DNA of 64,000 bases, taken from positions 372,001-436,000 of the forward strand of contig CAYSQJ010000001.1 of assembly GCA_964433345.1 (NCBI GenBank). Direction: 5' to 3'. The position numbers were made by a program, and so were the translations under genes. Below, piece after piece: positions 15,937 to 24,566 of the stretch. Below the pieces are notes generated by a model. It ran no database searches, was not told where the DNA came from, and saw nothing but the letters and a program-made list of their open reading frames with translations. Every line of letters starts with the position of its first letter. The first letter of the stretch is position 1. The DNA is from Ga0077527 sp964433345. Its GTDB lineage: Bacteria; Pseudomonadota; Gammaproteobacteria; Burkholderiales; SG8-41.

Positions 15937-17294
15937 TGACACTGGCCGCTGCCGCGAAAGTCACTGGCGGCGAACTGCGCGGGGCCGACGTGGGCTTCGA
16001 GTTCGTGTCGACCGACAGCCGCGGCATCGGGAAGGGCGGGTTGTTCGTGGCGCTGCGCGGAGAGCGCTTTGACGGCCATGATTTTCTTGCCGCGGCTGCT
16101 GCCGCGGGTGCCGCCGCCGCACTGGTCGACCATGCCCATGCCGCGACGGCACCACTGCCGGTTGCCGCGGTGGACGACACTTCGGTTGCGCTGGGCGTGC
16201 TCGCCGCGCACTGGCGACGGCAATTCCGCCTGCCGCTGCTTGCGGTGGCGGGATCCAACGGCAAGACCACGGTCAAGGAAATGATTGCAGCCTGCCTGCG
16301 CGCCGGATTCGGTGATGCGGCCGTGCTCGCCACGCGGGGCAATCTCAACAACCACATCGGTGTGCCGCTGACGCTGCTCGCCTTGCGCGGGACGCACCGC
16401 GCGGCGGTGGTGGAGATCGGCATGAATCATCCCGGCGAAACTGCGCAGCTCGCGCAGTTGGCGGCGCCAACGGTCGCGCTGGTCAACAATGCCCAACGCG
16501 AGCACCAGGAATTCATGCGTTCGGTCGCCGACGTCGCCGAGGAGCATGCCAGCCTCATCAGGGCTTTGCCGGCGGACGGCGTGGCGGTGATCAACGGCGA
16601 TGATCCGCACGCCGGTGTCTGGAGGGCCGCCGCTGCCGCGCGCGAAGTCCGCGATTTCGGACTCGGCGCCGACAACAGCGTGCGCGCACAGTGCCGGCTG
16701 CTGGCCACTTCAGTCAGGATGCAAGTGACAGTACCCGGGGCGCAGGCCGAATTCGAAATGCCGCTCGCCGGCGAGCACAATGCACGCAATGCGCTCGGCG
16801 CGATCGCGGCAGCCACCGCTGCCGGAGTGCCGCTGGCTGACTGCGCGGCGGCGCTGTCGCGCTTCGTCGCGGTCAAGGGGCGTTTGCAGAAAAAGACCGG
16901 CCCGCGCGGATCAATCCTGATCGACGACAGTTACAACGCCAATCCGGATTCAGTGCGCGCGGCGATTGACGTGCTTGCGGGAATGCCGGAGCGCAGGCTG
17001 CTGGTGCTGGGCGACATGGGCGAAGTCGGCAGCCAGGGCATCGCATTCCACGAGGAGGTCGGCGCCTACGCGAAGCAGTCCGGTGTGCACGGCTTGTTCG
17101 CACTGGGCGAGCTGGCGGCGGCTGCCGCGGCCGCCTTCGGCGACGGCGCCCGCCATTACACGCGCATCGAGGACCTGCTGGCCGACGTCGGCAAGGATCT
17201 CGGTCCGCAGACGGCGCTGCTGGTCAAGGGATCGCGTTTCATGCAGATGGAGCGCGTTGTGAGCAGTTTCGAAGTTTCCGCTGAGGGGGCCTAG
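15936..17294 (+). CDS. murF: UDP-MurNAc-tripeptide:D-Ala-D-Ala ligase MurF
   Basis: 452 residues from the ATG at 15936; a GTG one codon earlier would give a GTGA overlap with murE and is equally possible. VSTDSRGIGKGGLFVALRGERFDGHDF is the N-terminal domain, VAGSNGKTTVKEMIA near residue 104 the ATP loop, and ILIDDSYNANPDSVRAAID near residue 330 the third-domain motif. MurF adds D-Ala-D-Ala, made by the DdlB encoded downstream. It is followed 3 bases later by mraY. Confidence 0.97.
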   Translation: MTLAAAAKVTGGELRGADVGFEFVSTDSRGIGKGGLFVALRGERFDGHDFLAAAAAAGAAAALVDHAHAATAPLPVAAVDDTSVALGVLAAHWRRQFRLPLLAVAGSNGKTTVKEMIAACLRAGFGDAAVLATRGNLNNHIGVPLTLLALRGTHRAAVVEIGMNHPGETAQLAQLAAPTVALVNNAQREHQEFMRSVADVAEEHASLIRALPADGVAVINGDDPHAGVWRAAAAAREVRDFGLGADNSVRAQCRLLATSVRMQVTVPGAQAEFEMPLAGEHNARNALGAIAAATAAGVPLADCAAALSRFVAVKGRLQKKTGPRGSILIDDSYNANPDSVRAAIDVLAGMPERRLLVLGDMGEVGSQGIAFHEEVGAYAKQSGVHGLFALGELAAAAAAAFGDGARHYTRIEDLLADVGKDLGPQTALLVKGSRFMQMERVVSSFEVSAEGA

Positions 17295-17297
17295 CCG

Positions 17298-18383
17298 ATG
17301 CTGCTCGAACTGGCGCAATGGCTCGAACAGCATGTCCGCGCCTTCAACGTCTTCAACTACCTGACGCTGCGCGCGGTGCTGGCCTGTCTCACCTCGCTGG
17401 TGATTTCGTTCATCGTCGGGCCGGCCCTGATCCGCAAGCTTGCCGCCTACAAGATCGGGCAGGCCGTGCGCGACGACGGTCCGCAGACCCATCTCGCCAA
17501 GGCCGGGACGCCGACCATGGGCGGGGCGCTGATCCTGGTGTCGATTATCGTCACCACACTGTTGTGGGCGGATCTGAGCAACCGCTTCGTCTGGGTCGTG
17601 CTCTGCGTCACCGTCGGCTTCGGTGCAATCGGCTGGGTCGACGATTACCGCAAGGTCGTACATCGCAATCCCAAGGGGCTGTCGGCGCGGGCGAAGTTTT
17701 TCTGGCAGTCGGTGCTTGGTTTCGGCGCCGCGGTGTTCATCGCCTACTCGACCAACCTGCCGGCGCAGACCGAGTTCATCGTGCCGTTTTTCAAGCAGGT
17801 CGCCTATCCGCTGGGCGCGATCGGCTTCATCGTGATGACCTACTTCGTCATCGTCGGTACCAGCAACGCGGTCAACCTGACCGACGGGCTTGACGGACTG
17901 GCGATCATGCCGACGGTGATGGTCGGCAGCGCGCTGGGCGTCTTCGCCTATGTCGCCGGCAACGCGGTGTTTGCCAAGTATCTCGGATTTCCTTTCATTC
18001 CGGGTGCAGGCGAACTCACCGTGATTTGCGGCGCCATTGCCGGAGCCGGGCTCGCTTTCCTGTGGTTCAACGCGTACCCCGCGGAAGTGTTCATGGGCGA
18101 TGTCGGCGCGCTGGCGCTGGGCGCGGCGCTGGGAACGATCGCGGTCATCGTGCGCCAGGAAATCGTGCTCTTCATCATGGGCGGCGTGTTCGTCGTCGAG
18201 ACGCTTTCCGTGATGCTGCAGGTGGCTTCATTCAAGCTCACCGGCAGGCGCATTTTCCGCATGGCGCCGCTGCACCACCACTACGAGCTGAAAGGCTGGA
18301 AGGAAAATCAGGTTGTCGTTCGTTTCTGGATCATCACGATGATGCTGGTGCTGATCGGGCTGTCGACCCTGAAGCTGCGATGA
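17298..18383 (+). CDS. mraY: Phospho-MurNAc-pentapeptide transferase MraY
   Basis: 361 residues with about ten membrane helices. DDGPQTHLAKAGTPTMGG near residue 57 and WVDDYRKVVHRNPKGLSA near residue 113 carry the substrate and Mg motifs; NLTDGLDGLAIMPT near residue 194 contains catalytic acidic residues. The terminal MAPLHHHYELKGWKE is the family hallmark. It transfers the MurNAc pentapeptide to undecaprenyl phosphate, giving lipid I in the inner membrane. Confidence 0.98.
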   Translation: MLLELAQWLEQHVRAFNVFNYLTLRAVLACLTSLVISFIVGPALIRKLAAYKIGQAVRDDGPQTHLAKAGTPTMGGALILVSIIVTTLLWADLSNRFVWVVLCVTVGFGAIGWVDDYRKVVHRNPKGLSARAKFFWQSVLGFGAAVFIAYSTNLPAQTEFIVPFFKQVAYPLGAIGFIVMTYFVIVGTSNAVNLTDGLDGLAIMPTVMVGSALGVFAYVAGNAVFAKYLGFPFIPGAGELTVICGAIAGAGLAFLWFNAYPAEVFMGDVGALALGAALGTIAVIVRQEIVLFIMGGVFVVETLSVMLQVASFKLTGRRIFRMAPLHHHYELKGWKENQVVVRFWIITMMLVLIGLSTLKLR

Positions 18384-18478
18384 GATGCCGATGCCGATAC
18401 CCGGAACATGCCACGCCAGCCTCTGCCGCGACGCAGGCATTGCTGCGGCTGCGCCGCGATGGCGCGGAGGTGCTGCTG

Positions 18479-19852
18479 ATGCTTGATCTGGCAGGTGCCC
18501 GGGTGCTGGTTCTCGGCCTCGGTGACACCGGTTTGTCGATGACCCGCTGGCTGCGCCGGCATGGCGCCGATGTGCGCGCTGCGGATACCCGCGCCGCGCC
18601 GCCCGCGGCGGAGGTCCTGCAGCGGGAATGCCCTGGCATGCCGCTGATGCTCGGTGGCGTGCCCGAGGACGAACTTGCGCGCGCTGACATCATCGCGGTG
18701 AGTCCCGGCATCGACCGCCGTCGCGGCCCGGTCGCGCTGGCGGCAGGACGTGGCGTGCCAGTGGTCGGCGACATAGAGCTTTTCGCACAGGCCTTTGCCG
18801 CGCGCAGCGACGCGCCACCGGTGGCTGCCATTACCGGTTCCAACGGCAAGAGCACGGTGACCGCGATGGTCGGGGAAATCTGCGCCGTCGCGGGCCGGCG
18901 GCCGCTGGTCGCGGGCAACATCGGCCTGCCGGTGCTGGATGCGCTCGGCGAAATCGAGGATGGCGCGGAGTTGCCGGGCGCGATCGTGCTCGAATTGTCG
19001 AGTTTCCAGCTGGAAAGCACGGCATCGCTGCGGCCGCAGGCGGCGACGGTGCTCAATCTCTCGGAGGATCATCTCGACCGTTATGACGGCATGCGCGAAT
19101 ACGCTGCGGCCAAGGCGCGCATTTTTTCGGGTGACGGTCTGCAATTGCTGAATCGCGACGACGAGTGGAGCCGCGGCATGGCGCTGCCGGGCCGTCGCCA
19201 GGCGACTTTCGGCCTCGATGCCCCGTCTGCGGAAGAGGACTGGGGGCTGGGTCATGCAGATTCGGAACTGAGGCGCGGCGCGGTTGATCTGGCTCCGCTC
19301 GATGTTCTCAGGGTCGCCGGACTGCACAACGCAGCCAACGCGCTCGCGGCAGGCGCGCTCTGCCGCGCCATCGGCATTGCCGACGAAGCCATTGTCGAGG
19401 GCTGGCGACGCTTCGAGGGATTGCCGCATCGTGTAAAAAATATCAATGAAATCAATGGGATATGTTTTTACGATGACTCCAAGGGTACCAATGTCGGAGC
19501 GACTGTCGCGGCGCTGACCGGGCTGCGCGGGCCGGTGGTGCTGATCGCCGGCGGCGACGGCAAAGGCCAGGATTTCACGCCGCTTGCCGCAGCGGCCCGC
19601 GGCAAGGCGCGCGCGATCGTGCTGATCGGCCGCGACGCGCGGCGCATCGCGGCTGCGGTCGGCGCTGGTGTGCCGCTGCTCCATGCAGCGGACATGGCGG
19701 AGGCGGTGGCGCTCGCGTTTGAAGCGGCAAAGCCGGGAGACGCCGTGCTGCTGTCGCCGGCTTGCGCGAGTTACGACATGTACCGCAACTACGTGCATCG
19801 CGCCGAGGTGTTTGCGGGGGCAGTGTCGGAACTGCAGCGGAGCCTTTCGTGA
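18479..19852 (+). CDS. murD: UDP-MurNAc-L-Ala:D-Glu ligase MurD
   Basis: 457 residues from ATG 18479, which has GCGGAGG 8 bases upstream and gives the normal N-terminus (VLVLGLGDTGLSMTRWL). An in-frame ATG at 18380 overlapping the mraY stop would add 33 residues of low-complexity Arg/Ala sequence and is less likely. AITGSNGKSTVTAMVGE near residue 118 is the ATP loop; ELSSFQLEST and YDDSKGTNVGAT follow. Codons just before the last motif (19437-19463, encoding KNINEINGI) are strikingly AT-rich for this gene and resemble an IHF site. The stop overlaps ftsW. Confidence 0.96.
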   Translation: MLDLAGARVLVLGLGDTGLSMTRWLRRHGADVRAADTRAAPPAAEVLQRECPGMPLMLGGVPEDELARADIIAVSPGIDRRRGPVALAAGRGVPVVGDIELFAQAFAARSDAPPVAAITGSNGKSTVTAMVGEICAVAGRRPLVAGNIGLPVLDALGEIEDGAELPGAIVLELSSFQLESTASLRPQAATVLNLSEDHLDRYDGMREYAAAKARIFSGDGLQLLNRDDEWSRGMALPGRRQATFGLDAPSAEEDWGLGHADSELRRGAVDLAPLDVLRVAGLHNAANALAAGALCRAIGIADEAIVEGWRRFEGLPHRVKNINEINGICFYDDSKGTNVGATVAALTGLRGPVVLIAGGDGKGQDFTPLAAAARGKARAIVLIGRDARRIAAAVGAGVPLLHAADMAEAVALAFEAAKPGDAVLLSPACASYDMYRNYVHRAEVFAGAVSELQRSLS

Positions 19853-21015
19853 GCCAGTATTACGCCACCGTCAACCAGCGCGCCGCCGGCGCCGAATACG
19901 ACAGCGCCCTGGTCTGGGTCACGCTGCTGCTCCTTGGTTTCGGCATGGTCATGGTGTATTCGGCATCGATTGCGATTGCCGAGGCGAGCCGCGGTACCGG
20001 CAACAATGCAGCGTATTACCTGACCCGGCATGCCGCCTACATCCTGGTGAGCCTGGTGGCTGCGGGCATCGTTTTCCAGGTGCCCTTGCGCGTCTGGCAG
20101 CGCGCTGCACCGCTGCTGTTCGTGCTTGGCATGGTGTTGCTGATGCTGGTGCTGATTCCGGGCATCGGGCGCGAGGTCAACGGCAGCCGCCGCTGGCTGC
20201 CGCTAGGCATCGTCAACCTGCAGCCTTCGGAGCTGATGAAGCTGTGCGCCGTGCTCTACGCTGCCGATTACACGGTTCGCAAGGCCGCGTTCATGCACAG
20301 CCTGCGCAAGGGTTTCCTGCCCATGGCCGGCGTGATGCTGCTGACCGGGGGGCTGCTGCTGCGCGAACCCGATTTCGGAGCATTCGCGGTGATCACGGTG
20401 ATCGCGATGGGCATCCTGTTTCTCGGCGGCATGAGCTGGCGGCTGTTTGCCGGACTGATCGTGATGCTGGTGATCGGATTCCTGCTGCTGATCTGGACCA
20501 GCCCGTACCGCATGCAGCGGATCGTCGGTTTCATGGATCCCTGGGCCGATCCCTACGGCAAGGGCTACCAGCTTTCGCACGCGCTGATCGCCTTCGGCCG
20601 CGGCGAGTGGTTCGGCGTCGGTCTCGGCGCCAGCGTCGAGAAGCTGTTCTACCTGCCCGAAGCGCACACCGATTTCCTGCTGGCGGTGATCGCCGAAGAG
20701 CTGGGTTTCGCCGGTGTGCTGGTTCTGATCCTGCTGTTTTCGTGGATGGTTGCGCGGGCCTTTGCCATAGGCCGCCTGGCAGCCGATCTGGGCCGCCCGT
20801 ACGCTGCATTGGTGGCACAGGGCATCGGCCTGTGGATCGGCGTCCAGGTGATCATCAACATGGGCGTCAACATGGGCGTGCTGCCGACCAAGGGCCTGAC
20901 GTTGCCGCTGCTGTCCTTCGGCGGCAGCGCGATCCTCGCCACCTGCTGCGCGCTGGCGGTTCTGCTGCGGGTCGACTGGGAAAACCGGCAGCTCGCGCGA
21001 GGGTTCACGGTATGA
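19849..21015 (+). CDS. ftsW: Septal peptidoglycan glycosyltransferase FtsW
   Basis: 388 residues of the SEDS family with ten predicted membrane helices. GFGMVMVYSASIAIAE is in helix 1, GSRRWLPLGIVNLQPSELMK near residue 107 is the SEDS signature, REPDFGAFAV near residue 173 carries the catalytic Asp, and MGVLPTKGLTLPLLSFGGSA near residue 340 the C-terminal motif. It polymerises lipid II at the septum with FtsI. The GTG at 19849 overlaps the murD stop. The C-terminal NRQLARGFTV is repeated in the tiny reading frame that follows. Confidence 0.97.
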   Translation: MSQYYATVNQRAAGAEYDSALVWVTLLLLGFGMVMVYSASIAIAEASRGTGNNAAYYLTRHAAYILVSLVAAGIVFQVPLRVWQRAAPLLFVLGMVLLMLVLIPGIGREVNGSRRWLPLGIVNLQPSELMKLCAVLYAADYTVRKAAFMHSLRKGFLPMAGVMLLTGGLLLREPDFGAFAVITVIAMGILFLGGMSWRLFAGLIVMLVIGFLLLIWTSPYRMQRIVGFMDPWADPYGKGYQLSHALIAFGRGEWFGVGLGASVEKLFYLPEAHTDFLLAVIAEELGFAGVLVLILLFSWMVARAFAIGRLAADLGRPYAALVAQGIGLWIGVQVIINMGVNMGVLPTKGLTLPLLSFGGSAILATCCALAVLLRVDWENRQLARGFTV

Positions 21016-21110
21016 CGCGCGCAGACTTTACAAAGGTTTTGCTGGAAGCGATGGGCTGCCGGTTTCGGCGCAGCCACAACCGGCAGATGCAACGGGGGTT
21101 CACCGTATGA
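21012..21110 (+). CDS. 32-codon frame between ftsW and murG, ending in a copy of the FtsW tail
   Basis: ATG at 21012 overlaps the ftsW stop (ATGA), and the frame's own stop overlaps the murG start (ATGA). The predicted peptide ends in NRQMQRGFTV, against NRQLARGFTV at the end of FtsW. At the DNA level the last 36 bases of ftsW and of this frame match at 27 positions. This looks like a partial duplication of the ftsW 3' end that kept the stop/start coupling to murG. Whether the peptide matters or only its translation is unknown. Confidence 0.45.
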   Translation: MTRADFTKVLLEAMGCRFRRSHNRQMQRGFTV

Positions 21111-22180
21111 GCCGCACCATCCTGGTCATGGCGGGCGGTACCGGCGGGCACATTTTTCCTGCGCTAGCCGTTGCCGACGTGCTGCGCGACCGCGGCTGGC
21201 AGGTGGTGTGGCTGGGCGCGCGCGGCGGGATGGAGGAGCGGCTGGTGCCGCCCCGGGGTTACGCCACTGAATGGATACGTTTTGGCGGCGTGCGCGGCAA
21301 GAGCTTGTTGCGCAAGCTGCTGCTGCCGGCAGCGCTGTTGCTGGCCTTCTGGCAGAGCGCTGCCGCGATATTCCGGCACCGTCCCGACGTGGTTCTCGGG
21401 ATGGGCGGCTACGCGTCCTTCCCTGGGGGCATGATGGCGGCGCTGCTCGGCCGGCCATTGCTGATTCACGAACAGAATGCCGTTCCGGGACTGGCAAACC
21501 GAGTGCTTGCCCGCGTCGCCGACCAGGTGCTCTCGGCATTTCCGGATGCCTTCGAAGGACGCGTTGACGTGATCTGGTCGGGCAATCCGGTACGCAGTGA
21601 CATCGTCAAGCTGCCGCCACCCGAGGCACGCTTTGCCAGCCGCAGCGGACCCCTGCGCTTGCTGGTGATCGGCGGCAGCCTCGGTGCGAAAGCACTGAAC
21701 GAGACAGTACCGCAGGCGCTTGCGCTGATGGCAGCCGGCGAGAGGCCGCTGGTGGTGCACCAGTCGGGTGCCGCGCACGTGGAGCAGCTGCGTGAAAGTT
21801 ACCGCGCGGCGGGCGTCGAGGCCGAGGTGCCGGCATTCATTGACGACATGGCCGCGCGCTACGGCACGGCCGACCTGCTGGTATGCCGTGCCGGGGCAAC
21901 CACGGTGACGGAGCTCGCCGTCGCCGGTGTCGGCAGCATTCTCGTGCCATTCCCGCACGCGGTGGATGACCACCAGACGCGCAACGCGCGCTATCTCGCG
22001 GACCGCGGTGCTGCCCTGCTGATGCCGCAGAAGGAGCTCACGCCCCGCTCACTGGCCGATGTGCTGCGCGGGATGACCCGGGAGAAGCTGCTGGATATGG
22101 CGCGGGCGGCACGCGCCGCGGGCAAGCCCGATGCAGCCATACGCGTGGCTGACTACTGCATGGAGCTGGCGCCGTCATGA
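21107..22180 (+). CDS. murG: Lipid II synthase MurG (GlcNAc transferase)
   Basis: 357 residues, GT-B fold. VMAGGTGGHIFPALAVADVL at residues 7-26 is the N-terminal Gly-rich loop, VLGMGGYASFPGGMMA near residue 96 the second, LHEQ-type HEQNAVPGLANRVLA near 122, and LLVCRAGATTVTELAVAG near 260 the UDP-GlcNAc site. It adds GlcNAc to lipid I at the cytoplasmic face of the membrane. It starts inside the stop of the preceding 32-codon frame and ends in an ATGA overlap with murC. Confidence 0.98.
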   Translation: MSRTILVMAGGTGGHIFPALAVADVLRDRGWQVVWLGARGGMEERLVPPRGYATEWIRFGGVRGKSLLRKLLLPAALLLAFWQSAAAIFRHRPDVVLGMGGYASFPGGMMAALLGRPLLIHEQNAVPGLANRVLARVADQVLSAFPDAFEGRVDVIWSGNPVRSDIVKLPPPEARFASRSGPLRLLVIGGSLGAKALNETVPQALALMAAGERPLVVHQSGAAHVEQLRESYRAAGVEAEVPAFIDDMAARYGTADLLVCRAGATTVTELAVAGVGSILVPFPHAVDDHQTRNARYLADRGAALLMPQKELTPRSLADVLRGMTREKLLDMARAARAAGKPDAAIRVADYCMELAPS

Positions 22181-23574
22181 GGCACAAGGTCCGCAACGTG
22201 CATTTCGTCGGCATCGGCGGCGCCGGGATGAGCGGCATCGCGGAGGTGCTGCTCAATCTGGGCTATGCGGTGAGCGGCTCGGATCTCAGCGAGGGCAACG
22301 CCACGCGCCGCCTTGCCGGACTCGGCGCGCAGGTCCGCATCGGCCATGATGCAGCACATGTCGCGACGGCGGACGTGGTGGTCATTTCCAGCGCCGTGAA
22401 GCCGGACAATCCGGAAGTTGTCGCGGCGCGTGCACGCCATGTGCCGGTGGTGCCGCGTGCGCTGATGCTGGCCGAGCTGATGCGGCTGAAACAGGGCATC
22501 GCGGTGGCCGGGACCCACGGCAAAACCACGACGACCAGCCTCGCGGCCAGTGTACTTGCCGAAGGCGGCCTGGATCCGACTTTCGTGATCGGCGGGCGGC
22601 TGGAGAGTGCAGGCGCACATGCGCGGCTCGGCGCCGGAGAGTTCATCGTGGCGGAAGCGGATGAATCCGATGCGTCATTCCTGCACCTGCAGCCGGTGAT
22701 TTCCGTGGTCACCAACATCGATGCCGATCACATGGAGACTTACGACCATTCGCTGGACAGGCTGAAGCAGGCCTTCGTCGATTTTGTCGAGCGCCTGCCA
22801 TTCTATGGCGTGGTAGTCCTGTGCAATGACGACGCCAACGTGCGCTCGATCATGCCGCGCCTGACCAAGACCGTTGTGACCTACGGTCTCGGCGAGGGCG
22901 CTCAGCTGCGCGCCCACTCGGTGTCGGCGGATGCCGGGCGCATGCGCTTCCGGGTGCAGCGCGTGAACGGCAAGCGCCTGTCCGATCTCGACGTCGTGCT
23001 CAACCTGCCGGGCTTGCACAACGTGCAGAACGCGCTGGCTGCGATCGCGGTCGGCATGGAAGCCGGCGTAGCGGACGAGAAAATCGTCAAGGCGCTGGCC
23101 GAATTCAAGGGCGTGGGCCGACGGTTCCAGCGTTATGGCGCAGTCGCCTGTGGCGGCGGGGGGCACTATGACCTGATCGACGATTACGGACATCACCCAG
23201 TCGAAATGGCGGCAACCATTGCAGCGGTGCGCGGCGCGTTTCCGGGACGCCGGCTGCTGCTCGCTTTTCAACCCCACCGCTATACCCGTACCCGGGACTG
23301 CTTCGAGGATTTCGTGCGTGTGTTGTCCAGCGTCGATGCGCTGCTGCTGACCGAGGTCTATGCAGCGGGTGAGACACCGATTGTCGCCGCCGACGGCCGC
23401 GCGCTGGCCCGCGCAGTGCGGGTGCTGGGAAAAGTTGAGCCGGTGTTTGTTGAGCAGGTCGCCGATCTCCCGGACGCCATCGGAAGTGCGTCCCGTGGCG
23501 GGGACGTGGTGCTGACCATGGGCGCCGGATCGATAGGAACAGTGGCGGCACGGCTGGCGAAGGCGAACGCGTGA
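22177..23574 (+). CDS. murC: UDP-MurNAc:L-Ala ligase MurC
   Basis: 465 residues. VHFVGIGGAGMSGIAEVLLN at residues 8-27 is the UDP-binding Rossmann motif, AVAGTHGKTTTTSLAA near residue 111 the ATP loop, AEADESDASFLHLQP near 162, and DDYGHHPVEMAATI near 332 the family His pair. It adds L-Ala, the first residue of the stem peptide, to UDP-MurNAc. It overlaps murG and murB by ATGA/GTGA. Confidence 0.98.
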   Translation: MRHKVRNVHFVGIGGAGMSGIAEVLLNLGYAVSGSDLSEGNATRRLAGLGAQVRIGHDAAHVATADVVVISSAVKPDNPEVVAARARHVPVVPRALMLAELMRLKQGIAVAGTHGKTTTTSLAASVLAEGGLDPTFVIGGRLESAGAHARLGAGEFIVAEADESDASFLHLQPVISVVTNIDADHMETYDHSLDRLKQAFVDFVERLPFYGVVVLCNDDANVRSIMPRLTKTVVTYGLGEGAQLRAHSVSADAGRMRFRVQRVNGKRLSDLDVVLNLPGLHNVQNALAAIAVGMEAGVADEKIVKALAEFKGVGRRFQRYGAVACGGGGHYDLIDDYGHHPVEMAATIAAVRGAFPGRRLLLAFQPHRYTRTRDCFEDFVRVLSSVDALLLTEVYAAGETPIVAADGRALARAVRVLGKVEPVFVEQVADLPDAIGSASRGGDVVLTMGAGSIGTVAARLAKANA

Positions 23575-24566
23575 GCGCACGGACTGCGACAGGGCAAGAC
23601 GACGACATGGACATGAGCGAACAGGAGCGGATCGGAAGCGGCGGATTGCGCGGCGAGCTGCGGCACGACGAGCCTATGGCGCGGCACGTCAGCTGGCGTG
23701 CCGGCGGGCGCGCCCGCCGCAGCTACGCGCCCGCGGATCTCGCCGACCTGGCGGCCTTCCTTCGCGCATTGCCCGGCAGCGAGCCGGTGTGCATGGTCGG
23801 GCTGGGATCAAATCTGCTGGTTCGCGACGGCGGATTCGACGGAACGGTGATTTTCACGCACTGGGCGTTGCGCGAGCTGGGCGTCACGGCGGCGCCGGAA
23901 GGTGGCGGGGAAATCCGCGCCGGGGCCGGTGTCGCGAGTCCCAAGGTCGCGCGCGTTGCGGCGCTGAACAATTTCGGAGGTGCCGAGTTCCTTGCCGGCA
24001 TCCCCGGCACGGTCGGCGGTGCGCTGGCGATGAACGCCGGATGTTACGGGGGTGAAACCTGGAATATTGTGGCCGGCGTCGAGACGATCGACCGCACGGG
24101 CATTCTGCGGCGGCGCACGCCCGCGCATTACAACATCGGCTATCGCAGCGTTGGACGACGTTGCCGCCAGATGTCACAGCTGCCCGGTGCAACGCAGACC
24201 GAGGAATGGTTTGTGGCGGCGACTTTCCGCCTGCCCGGCGGAGACGGCCGCCAGTCACGCGAGCGGATCAAGGCGTTGCTTTCCAAGCGGATTGCCTCAC
24301 AGCCGCTGGGGGAGCCGAACGCGGGTTCGGTATTCCGGAATCCGCCCGGGGACCATGCGGCACGGTTGATCGAAGCCTGTGGGCTCAAGGGAAAAGCGGT
24401 CGGAGGGGCTGCGATCTCGGCAAAACACGCCAATTTCATCGTCAATACCGGCAACGCGAGCGCGGCCGACATCGAGGCGCTGATTGCGCTGGCGCAGCGG
24501 GCGGTGGAGCAACGCTTCGGCATCCGGCTAGAACCTGAGGTGCGGATGATTGGAGATCCGGCATGA
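23571..24566 (+). CDS. murB: UDP-N-acetylenolpyruvylglucosamine reductase MurB
   Basis: 331 residues starting at GTG 23571. VSWRAGGRARRSYAPADL, VGLGSNLLVRDGGFDGTVI near residue 76 (FAD site) and FLAGIPGTVGGALAMNAGCYG near residue 143 are diagnostic, with YNIGYRSVGR and NAGSVFRNPPGDHAARLIE later. It reduces enolpyruvyl-UDP-GlcNAc to UDP-MurNAc with NADPH. In E. coli murB is elsewhere; its place between murC and ddlB is found in part of the betaproteobacteria. The N-terminal 20 residues before GLRGELRHDEP are not conserved, so a later start is possible. Confidence 0.96.
   Translation: MSARTATGQDDDMDMSEQERIGSGGLRGELRHDEPMARHVSWRAGGRARRSYAPADLADLAAFLRALPGSEPVCMVGLGSNLLVRDGGFDGTVIFTHWALRELGVTAAPEGGGEIRAGAGVASPKVARVAALNNFGGAEFLAGIPGTVGGALAMNAGCYGGETWNIVAGVETIDRTGILRRRTPAHYNIGYRSVGRRCRQMSQLPGATQTEEWFVAATFRLPGGDGRQSRERIKALLSKRIASQPLGEPNAGSVFRNPPGDHAARLIEACGLKGKAVGGAAISAKHANFIVNTGNASAADIEALIALAQRAVEQRFGIRLEPEVRMIGDPA

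Noticed and set aside
18380..18481. Upstream ATG start for murD overlapping the mraY stop
   Set aside because: It would add 33 non-conserved residues, while the ATG at 18479 has a strong GGAGG and gives the normal N-terminus.
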